From the NCBI GenBank assembly GCA_964631945.1, contig CAZWAY010000022.1:17764-81763 (forward strand): a DNA stretch of 64,000 nt, written 5' to 3'. Below, piece by piece: positions 58,266-64,000 of this stretch. The translations under genes were made by a program, and so were the position numbers. This DNA comes from JABFRZ01 sp964631945. Lineage in GTDB: Bacteria; Planctomycetota; UBA1135; GCA-002686595. Position 1 is the first letter of the stretch. Each line of letters opens with the position of its first letter. The notes below the pieces were generated by a model. That model was not told the origin of the DNA and did no database searches. It saw only the letters and a list, made by a program, of their open reading frames with translations.

Positions 58266-59573
58266 GTGTTCCACTCCCGCTCCCGTCTCGTGTACGCCTT
58301 CCCCGCTCTGCTCGCGCTCGGCGTGAGCTCCGCCGCCCAGGACAAGGCGGCCGAGAAGCCCCAGAAGTCGGTCGAGGAACGCCTGGCCGAGCTCGAGAAG
58401 AAGAGCGGCGGCGACGCCATGCGCGTCTTCTGGAAGGACGGCCTGCGCTTCGAGTCGACCGACAAGCGCTACAAGTTCAAGCTGGGCGGCCGGCTGCACT
58501 ACGACGGCCAGTTCTCCGACCCCGACAGCGACACCAAGAGCGCCGTGGAGGTCGGACCCACGCGCATCGAGGACGGGACCGAGTTCCGCCGCACGCGCTT
58601 CGAGATGTCGGGCGAGGTCGGCGAGCGCACCGAGTGGGCGATCGCGGTCGACTTCGCCGGCGGCACCCAGAACTTCCGCAACGTCTACGCCGGCATCAAG
58701 GACCTGCCCATCGGCAACCTGCGCGCGGGCCAGTTCAAGGAGCCCTACGGCCTGGAGCAGATCACCAGCTCGAACAACATCACCTTCACCGAGCGCTCGC
58801 TGATGAACGCGCTCGTGCCGGCCTTCAACGCCGGCGTGATGCTGTTCGACGACTTCGCGGACGAGCGCGCGACCTGGGCGGTCGGCGCCTTCCGCAGCGG
58901 CGCGGACGCGGGCGAGGTCAGCCGCGGCGACGGCGAGTGGGCCACCACGGCACGCGTCACCGGCCTGCCGCTCTTGTCCGAGGACGGCGGGGACTTCGTG
59001 CACCTCGGCCTGGGCTACTCGCGGCGCAGTCCGACCAACGACAGCCAGACGTTCTCCTCCAAACCGGAGGCCAACCTCGCCCCGACCTACATCACCGCCA
59101 CGGCCGCGGCCGAGACGGTGGAGCTGATGGGCCTCGAGGCGGCCTGGGTCACCGGGCCGTTCACGCTGTCGGGCGAGTACACGCAGGCCAGCATCGACGG
59201 CGACACGGGCGCCACCAGCGACCCCGACTTCGCGGGCTACTACCTGCAGGCCGGCTACTTCCTCACCGGCGAGAACCGTCCCTACAACAAGGCCCAGGGT
59301 TGCTTCGGCGCGCTGAAGCCGGACGAGAGCGCCTTCGGCGAGAGCGGCGGCTCCGGCGCCTGGGAAGTGGCCGCGCGCATCTCCAGCCTCGACCTGGACG
59401 ACGACGGCACCGACGGTGGTGAACTCGACGACCTCACGTTCGGCGTGAACTGGTACCTGAACCCGAACACGCGCCTGATGCTCGACTACATCATCTCCGA
59501 CCTCGATCCGGCCGCCGGCGCGCCGGACGGCAGCACCAACATCCTGGCCTTCCGCTGGCAGTTCGCGCTCTGA
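58266..59573 (+). CDS. Phosphate-selective porin (OprO/OprP family)
   Basis: 435 residues from GTG at 58266, with AGAAGGA 6-7 nt upstream. Signal peptide (LVYAFPALLALGVSSAAQ) then a short coiled coil (KSVEERLAELEKKSG). The barrel has OprP/O motifs: YKFKLGGRLHYDGQF, FRRTRFEMSGEVGERTEWAIAVDFAGG, NLRAGQFKEPYGLEQITSSNNITF and ends ...NILAFRWQFAL with the outer-membrane aromatic terminus. Allows phosphate and related oxyanions (arsenate included) through the outer membrane. Convergent with kdpE. Confidence 0.9.
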   Translation: MFHSRSRLVYAFPALLALGVSSAAQDKAAEKPQKSVEERLAELEKKSGGDAMRVFWKDGLRFESTDKRYKFKLGGRLHYDGQFSDPDSDTKSAVEVGPTRIEDGTEFRRTRFEMSGEVGERTEWAIAVDFAGGTQNFRNVYAGIKDLPIGNLRAGQFKEPYGLEQITSSNNITFTERSLMNALVPAFNAGVMLFDDFADERATWAVGAFRSGADAGEVSRGDGEWATTARVTGLPLLSEDGGDFVHLGLGYSRRSPTNDSQTFSSKPEANLAPTYITATAAAETVELMGLEAAWVTGPFTLSGEYTQASIDGDTGATSDPDFAGYYLQAGYFLTGENRPYNKAQGCFGALKPDESAFGESGGSGAWEVAARISSLDLDDDGTDGGELDDLTFGVNWYLNPNTRLMLDYIISDLDPAAGAPDGSTNILAFRWQFAL

Positions 59574-59595
59574 TCCCGGCCCGAGCGCAAGCGGC

Positions 59596-59621
59596 CGCGC
59601 GCGTCCCCGGGGGCGCGCGCG
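59596..59621. terminator. Strong GC hairpin between convergent porin and kdpE
   Basis: Eleven base pairs (one G-U) with loop CCGG: left arm CGCGCGCGTCC, right arm GGGCGCGCGCG, followed by accgatctctctt. It sits just after the porin stop (59573) and before the kdpE stop (59689). Suitable as a bidirectional terminator. Confidence 0.65.
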
Positions 59622-59688
59622 ACCGATCTCTCTTCCGGCCGGGCGCATGCGCGCTCCTGCTCGCGGCGCCCGGCGCCGGTGCCCCCGG

Positions 59689-60390
59689 CTACGGACACTC
59701 CAGCCCGTACCCCACGCCCGCTTCGGTGCGGAAGATGCGCGCGCCGCGCTCCAGCTTGCGGCGCAAGTGCGTCATGTAGACGCGCAGGTAGTGAGCTTCC
59801 TCGGTGCTCTTCGGGCCCCAGACCTCGAGCAAGAGCTGCTTCCTGGTCACGATGCGGCCGGGGTTTGCGGCCAGCACCGAGAGCAGCCGGAACTCGATCG
59901 GCGTCAGGTGCACCTCCTCGTCCTCCAGGAACACGCGTCGCGCCGAGAGGTCCAGGCGCAGCGGCCCGCACTCGAAGATCCCGCTGCTCGAGTCGGTCGC
60001 GACGCGTGCCACGCGCCGCAGCGCGGCACGGATGCGCGCCACCAGCTCCTCGAAGCCGAAGGGCTTGGTGAGGTAGTCGTCCGCACCGGCGTCGAGCAGC
60101 GCGACCTTCTCGCGTTCCTGGCCGCGCGCCGAGAGCACCAGGATCGGCACGCTGCTCCACTTGCGCAGCGCGAGCGCGACCTCGCGGCCCTCCATGTCGG
60201 GCAAGCCCAGGTCGAGCAGCACCACGTCGGGCACGTACTGCGCCGCCAGGCGCAGCGCCTCGGCCCCGGTGCCGGCCTCGATCCAGCGGAAGCCAGCGGC
60301 CGGCAGGCTCGTGCGCAGGAAGCGGCGCACCTGCGGCTCGTCGTCCACGATCAAGACCAGCGCACCGTCGGGCTCGGGGGGGGTGCTCAC
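59689..60390 (-). CDS. kdpE: KdpE-type response regulator
   Basis: 233 residues from GTG at 60390, overlapping the kdpD stop (GTGA). Receiver with phospho-acceptor Asp in VVLLDLGLPDMEG and Lys in YLTKPFGFEELVAR, then an OmpR-type winged helix (LTPIEFRLLSVLAANPGRIV, YLRVYMTHLRRKLE). Activates kdp operon transcription at low potassium. Order kdpB-C-D-E on the minus strand. Confidence 0.94.
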   Translation of the reverse strand: MSTPPEPDGALVLIVDDEPQVRRFLRTSLPAAGFRWIEAGTGAEALRLAAQYVPDVVLLDLGLPDMEGREVALALRKWSSVPILVLSARGQEREKVALLDAGADDYLTKPFGFEELVARIRAALRRVARVATDSSSGIFECGPLRLDLSARRVFLEDEEVHLTPIEFRLLSVLAANPGRIVTRKQLLLEVWGPKSTEEAHYLRVYMTHLRRKLERGARIFRTEAGVGYGLECP

Positions 60391-63071
60391 GGCGTGTGCT
60401 CCATGCGTGCCGGGCCCTCTTCGTCGAGCGGCAAGACGACACGGAAGAGCGCGCCGCCGCCGGGACGGTTCTCGGCCTCGATGCGTCCGTGGTGCGCGCG
60501 CACGATCGCCGCGCACACCGTCAGGCCGAGGCCGGTGCCGCGCGCGCGATGGCTGTCGGCGGCGCGATAGAAGCGCTCGAAGACGCGCTGTTCCTCGCCC
60601 GGCGGCAGGCCGGGGCCGCGGTCGGCGACCTCGATCCACGCCGTTCCGTCGTGACGCGCGAGCCGCACCTCGAGCGGACTGCCGGGCGGCGTGTACTTGA
60701 GCGCGTTCTCGAGCAGGTTCAGCAGCACCTGTTCGAGCAGCACCGGATCCACGGGCGCGACCAGCACTTCGTCCGGCTGCGTGCGCTCGAGCGTGCGTCC
60801 GGCGAGCGCGGATGCCAGGCGCTGCACGGCCGAGTCCACGACCTCCTCCAGCGGATAGGGCTCCTTCTTGACCGTCAGGTCGCCCGACTCGAGGCGCGTG
60901 AGGTCGAGCAGGTCCCCGATCAGGCGCGTGAGCCGCTGGGCTTCCTCGCGGATCGTGGCCAGGAGCTCGGCGCGCGCCTCCGGCGCGAGCTCGGTCGTGG
61001 ACAGCGCGCTGGCCGCGCCCGCGATCGAGGCCAGCGGCGTGCGCACGTCGTGCGAGACGGCCGACAGCAGGGCGCTGCGCGTGCGCTCGGTCTCGACCGT
61101 GACGCGCGCCGCGGCCGCGCGCTCGACCAGCAGCGCGCGCTCCAGCGCCAGGGCCGTCTGGGCCACGAAGGTCTCGACGATCTGCCATTGCGAGGGCGTG
61201 GGCGGCTCGGCGCGCTTCCCGAGTGCGATGCCGAAGGCGCCCAGATGCCCCGAGCTCCCGACGAGCGGAATGAACAGCGCTTCGGAGCCCGGCAGGGTGT
61301 CGGTGCCGTGCCCCGCCAGGCGTCCGTTCTGGAAGGCCCAGCGCGCGACGGCCATCTCCTGCTCGTTGCGCGCCAGCGCGAACTCCGCGCCGCCGCACGG
61401 CGTCAGGTTGCCGGCGCGATCCGCGATCAGCACGATGGCCTCGACCCCGAGCAGCTCCGTGACGTGCCTGTCGGCCACGCGGGCGATCTCGGCCACGCCG
61501 GTCTCGATCACGAACTGCCGCCCCATGGCCCACAGCGCGGCCGTGCGGCGCTCGCGCTCACGCGCGTCCTCGGCCTGCTCGCGCAGGCGCACGGTGAACG
61601 TGCTCACGAGCAACGCCACCACCAGCATGACCGCGAAGGTGAGCAGGTAGCCCGCGTCCTCGACCGTGAAGGTGAACACCGGCGGCACGAAAAGGAAGTC
61701 GAGCGCGGCCACGCTGGCCACGGCGGCGACCAGCGACGGGCGGCGCGGCAACTTGCTGGCGACGATCAGCACGCCGAGCAGGTAGACCATGGCCTGGTCG
61801 GCGAGCGAGATCCACGCCTGACCGAACCAGCACAGGAGCGAGCTCGCCAGCACCGCACTCAGCGCCCACAGGTAGTTGCGCGGCTGGTGGGGGCGGCGCA
61901 CGGGCGCGCGCCGCGCGAGGTCCTCGCCGCCCTGCTCGCCGGAGGTCACCAGCACGTCGATCGGGCCCGAGTGGCTGACGAGGTCGGCCACGAGGTTGCC
62001 CTGGCTCTGCCAGGGCCAGCGCATCTGGCCGGGCTTCCCGATCAGGATCTTGGTTGCGTTGCGCTCGCGCGCGAGCGCGAGCAGCTCGTCGCCCACGCGG
62101 TCGCCGCGCACGACCAGCGTCTCCGCGCCCAGGCGCTGGGCCAGGGCCAGGTTCGAGGCCACGCGCTCGCGCGCCGCTTCGCCCAGGCTCTCGTAGGCCG
62201 GCGTCTCGACCGAGACGGCCAGCCAGGGCGCGCGCAGCCGCGTCGCGAGCCGACAGGCGGCGCGGATGACGTCGGCCGAGCTCGGCGCCGGGCCGACCGC
62301 GACCAGCACCCGCTCGCGCGTGCTCCAGGGCTCGGCAACGCCTTGCTGGCGCCGCCATTCGAGCCCTTGCGCGTCGACGCGCTCGGCCGTGCGCCGCAGC
62401 GCGAGCTCGCGCAGCGCCAGCAGGTTGCCCTTGCTGAAGAAGCTCGCCAGCGCGCGCTCGGCCTGGGCCGGCACGTAGACCTTGCCCTCCTTCAGGCGCT
62501 GCAAGAGTTCGTCCGGCGGCAGGTCCACCAGCTCGATCTCGTCCGCGCGGTCCACGATCGAGTCGGGCACGGTCTCGCGCACGACCACGCCGGTGATCGT
62601 CGCGACCACGTCGTTCAGGCTCTCGACGTGCTGGACGTTGAGCGTGGTGTAGACGTCGATACCGGCCGCCAGCAGCTCCTCGACGTCCTGCCAGCGGCGC
62701 GCATGCCGCGAACCGGCCGCGTTGGTGTGCGCCAGCTCGTCCAGCAGCACTAGCGCGGGTCGGCGCGCGAGGGCCGCGTCGAGGTCGAACTCGAACAGCT
62801 CGAGCCCGCGGTAGTCCACGCGCCGCGGCGCCAGGCGCTCGAGCCCGAGGGTCAGGGCCTCGGTCTCGCGCCGGCCGTGGGTCTCGACCCAGCCGAGCAC
62901 GACATCCACGCCGGCGCGGCGCTTTTCCTGGGCGCTCTGCAGCAACGCGTAGGTCTTGCCGACGCCGGGCGCCATGCCGAAGAAGACCTTGAGCTCGCCG
63001 CGGCGCTCGCGCTCCGCCTCGACGGCGACGCGCGCGAGCATCTTCTCGGGACTGGGACGGCTGTCGTCCAA
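60387..63071 (-). CDS. kdpD: KdpD sensor histidine kinase
   Basis: 894 residues, the usual KdpD size. N-terminal KdpD domain with Walker A GMAPGVGKTYALL and Walker B ALVLLDELAHTN, a universal-stress-type domain (~250-375), four clustered membrane helices (~390-500), GAF-like part, then the kinase: H-box AVSHDVRTPLASIAGAAS, N-box LLNLLENALKYTP, G-boxes DRGPGLPPG and GTGLGLTVC. Senses K+ limitation and phosphorylates KdpE. Twelve bases separate it from kdpC. Confidence 0.96.
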   Translation of the reverse strand: MDDSRPSPEKMLARVAVEAERERRGELKVFFGMAPGVGKTYALLQSAQEKRRAGVDVVLGWVETHGRRETEALTLGLERLAPRRVDYRGLELFEFDLDAALARRPALVLLDELAHTNAAGSRHARRWQDVEELLAAGIDVYTTLNVQHVESLNDVVATITGVVVRETVPDSIVDRADEIELVDLPPDELLQRLKEGKVYVPAQAERALASFFSKGNLLALRELALRRTAERVDAQGLEWRRQQGVAEPWSTRERVLVAVGPAPSSADVIRAACRLATRLRAPWLAVSVETPAYESLGEAARERVASNLALAQRLGAETLVVRGDRVGDELLALARERNATKILIGKPGQMRWPWQSQGNLVADLVSHSGPIDVLVTSGEQGGEDLARRAPVRRPHQPRNYLWALSAVLASSLLCWFGQAWISLADQAMVYLLGVLIVASKLPRRPSLVAAVASVAALDFLFVPPVFTFTVEDAGYLLTFAVMLVVALLVSTFTVRLREQAEDARERERRTAALWAMGRQFVIETGVAEIARVADRHVTELLGVEAIVLIADRAGNLTPCGGAEFALARNEQEMAVARWAFQNGRLAGHGTDTLPGSEALFIPLVGSSGHLGAFGIALGKRAEPPTPSQWQIVETFVAQTALALERALLVERAAAARVTVETERTRSALLSAVSHDVRTPLASIAGAASALSTTELAPEARAELLATIREEAQRLTRLIGDLLDLTRLESGDLTVKKEPYPLEEVVDSAVQRLASALAGRTLERTQPDEVLVAPVDPVLLEQVLLNLLENALKYTPPGSPLEVRLARHDGTAWIEVADRGPGLPPGEEQRVFERFYRAADSHRARGTGLGLTVCAAIVRAHHGRIEAENRPGGGALFRVVLPLDEEGPARMEHTP

Positions 63072-63083
63072 CGGGCTCCGAGT

Positions 63084-63650
63084 CTACCGCTCGGCTTCCA
63101 GCGCCAGGTTGAGGGCGAGCACGTTCACGCGCGGCTCGCCGAGAAGACCTAGGGCGCGGCCCTCGAGATGCTCCTCGAGCAGCGCCCGCACGCGCGCCGG
63201 AGCCAGTCCGCGCGCACGCGCGACGCGCTCGATCTGCGCGCGCGCTGCGGCTGGACTGACGTGCGGATCGAGGCCGCTCGCGGAGCTCGTCAGGAGGTCC
63301 ACGGGGATCGGCCCCGTGATCCCGGCCGCACGCAGCGCGGCCGCGCGTTCCCCGAAGGCGCGCGCGAGCGCCGGGTTCGTCGGCCCGAGGTTCGAGCCCG
63401 AGGAGGGCAGCGGCACGTACGGCGCGGGCGCGGTGGCCGAGGGGCGGCCGTGGAACCAGCGCTCGCCGCGCCACTCCTGACCGACCAGCTCGGAGCCGCG
63501 CACGACGCCGTCCACGACGACCAGGCTGCCGTGGGCGCGCCCGGGGAAGACGAGCTGCGCGAGCAGCGTGATCGCCAGCGGATAGACGACCCCCGTCAGC
63601 GCGCTCAGCGCGAGCAGGGCCAGGAACGATCTCACGAGTTCGCGCAGCAT
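63084..63650 (-). CDS. kdpC: Potassium-transporting ATPase subunit C (KdpC)
   Basis: 188 residues. One N-terminal membrane helix (SFLALLALSALTGVVYPLAITL) and the KdpC periplasmic body: GSELVGQEWRGERWFHGRPSA, SNLGPTNPALARAFGERA, PVDLLTSSASGLDPHVSPAAA, and C-terminal GEPRVNVLALNLALE. Assembles and stabilises the KdpFABC pump. 7 nt downstream of kdpB. Confidence 0.95.
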   Translation of the reverse strand: MLRELVRSFLALLALSALTGVVYPLAITLLAQLVFPGRAHGSLVVVDGVVRGSELVGQEWRGERWFHGRPSATAPAPYVPLPSSGSNLGPTNPALARAFGERAAALRAAGITGPIPVDLLTSSASGLDPHVSPAAARAQIERVARARGLAPARVRALLEEHLEGRALGLLGEPRVNVLALNLALEAER

Positions 63651-63657
63651 GTCGGCC

Positions 63658-64000
63658 TCAGGTCATGGAAAGGGACACGAGCACGAGGTCGATCGCCTTG
63701 ATGCCGACGAACGGCACGATCAGGCCCCCGAGCCCGTAGACCCAGAGGTTGCGGCGCAGCACGGCGGCGGCGCCGAGTGGACGGTAATGGATCCCGCGCA
63801 GGGCCAGCGGCACCAGCGCCACGATGATCAGCGCGTTGAAGATCACGGCCGAGAGCACGGCCGAGTTCGGCGTGGCGAGTCCCATCACGTTCAGCGCGCC
63901 GAGTTCCGGGTACGTGGCCACGAAGGCGGCCGGCAGGATGGCGAAGTACTTGGCCACGTCGTTGGCCAGGCTGAAGGTCGTGAGCGAGCCGCGCGTCATC
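63658..64000 (-). CDS. kdpB: Potassium-transporting ATPase ATP-binding subunit KdpB (partial, C-terminal end)
   Basis: The final ~114 residues; the rest lies beyond the right edge. MTRGSLTTFSLANDVAKYFAILPAAF and NALIIVALVPLALRGIHYRP, followed by FVGIKAIDLVLVSLS, are typical of the KdpB C-terminal membrane helices. P-type ATPase subunit driving K+ uptake through KdpA. Upstream kdpA is expected next. Confidence 0.93.
   Translation of the reverse strand, partial: MTRGSLTTFSLANDVAKYFAILPAAFVATYPELGALNVMGLATPNSAVLSAVIFNALIIVALVPLALRGIHYRPLGAAAVLRRNLWVYGLGGLIVPFVGIKAIDLVLVSLSMT

Overview
The window is a gene-dense, very GC-rich chromosomal segment from a Gram-negative-type bacterium. It has a phosphate-selective porin homologue, an MBOAT/SGNH O-acetylation pair and many lipoproteins. 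The ASPIC/UnbV-TPR pair, sigma-54 regulators and large numbers of secreted unknowns fit Planctomycetota or a similar environmental phylum, but nothing here fixes the phylum. Genes are tightly packed, often with 4-bp start/stop overlaps (ATGA or GTGA). No tRNA, rRNA, CRISPR array or insertion sequence was seen.

Layout. 1-5781 (minus): SGNH acyltransferase-like protein (runs off the left edge), MBOAT acyltransferase, ASPIC/UnbV repeat lipoprotein, TPR lipoprotein. 5847-12692 (minus): glucose dehydrogenase, glycogen-debranching-type GH133, aquaporin and GH63 glucosidase. 12930-17826: double zinc-finger anti-sigma-like protein, a probable selenoprotein whose in-frame UGA splits it into two ORFs, a phosphotransferase and an asparagine-synthase-like protein.

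17989-26107 (plus) is the most interesting part. It holds an ArsI/CadI-type VOC protein, then a PstS-PstC-PstA-PstB-like transporter, an EPSP-synthase homologue, a cofactor-independent phosphoglycerate-mutase homologue and a phosphonopyruvate-decarboxylase homologue. No PEP phosphomutase gene is present. The enzyme set matches the route proposed for the actinomycete arseno-organic compound bisenarsan: arsenate + PEP to arsenoenolpyruvate, rearrangement to arsonopyruvate, then decarboxylation. I read this as a candidate arsenate-uptake and C-As bond-forming operon.

26120-40514: ECF sigma factor, DoxX protein, a secreted duplicated DM13-like protein with HbpS-cupin and SMP-30 proteins, a sigma-54 two-component system with an RND/MMPL exporter, a YceI protein, a small lipoprotein, an NnrU/ICMT-like membrane protein, a sugar-1-phosphate nucleotidylyltransferase and an esterase. 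40601-43275 holds two orphan genes of less GC-biased composition. 43321-50472: ClpS, a secreted hydrolase, lipoproteins, flavin reductase, gyrA and yqeY.

50496-52310 looks like an acquired AAA_14/DUF4143 ATPase next to a decayed, partly inverted sigma-54 regulator remnant. It sits just before modBC, which lacks modA. 54497-57878 holds two GT-C membrane glycosyltransferases, followed by an OprP-like porin and, at the right edge, kdpE-kdpD-kdpC-kdpB (minus; kdpB is cut by the window end).
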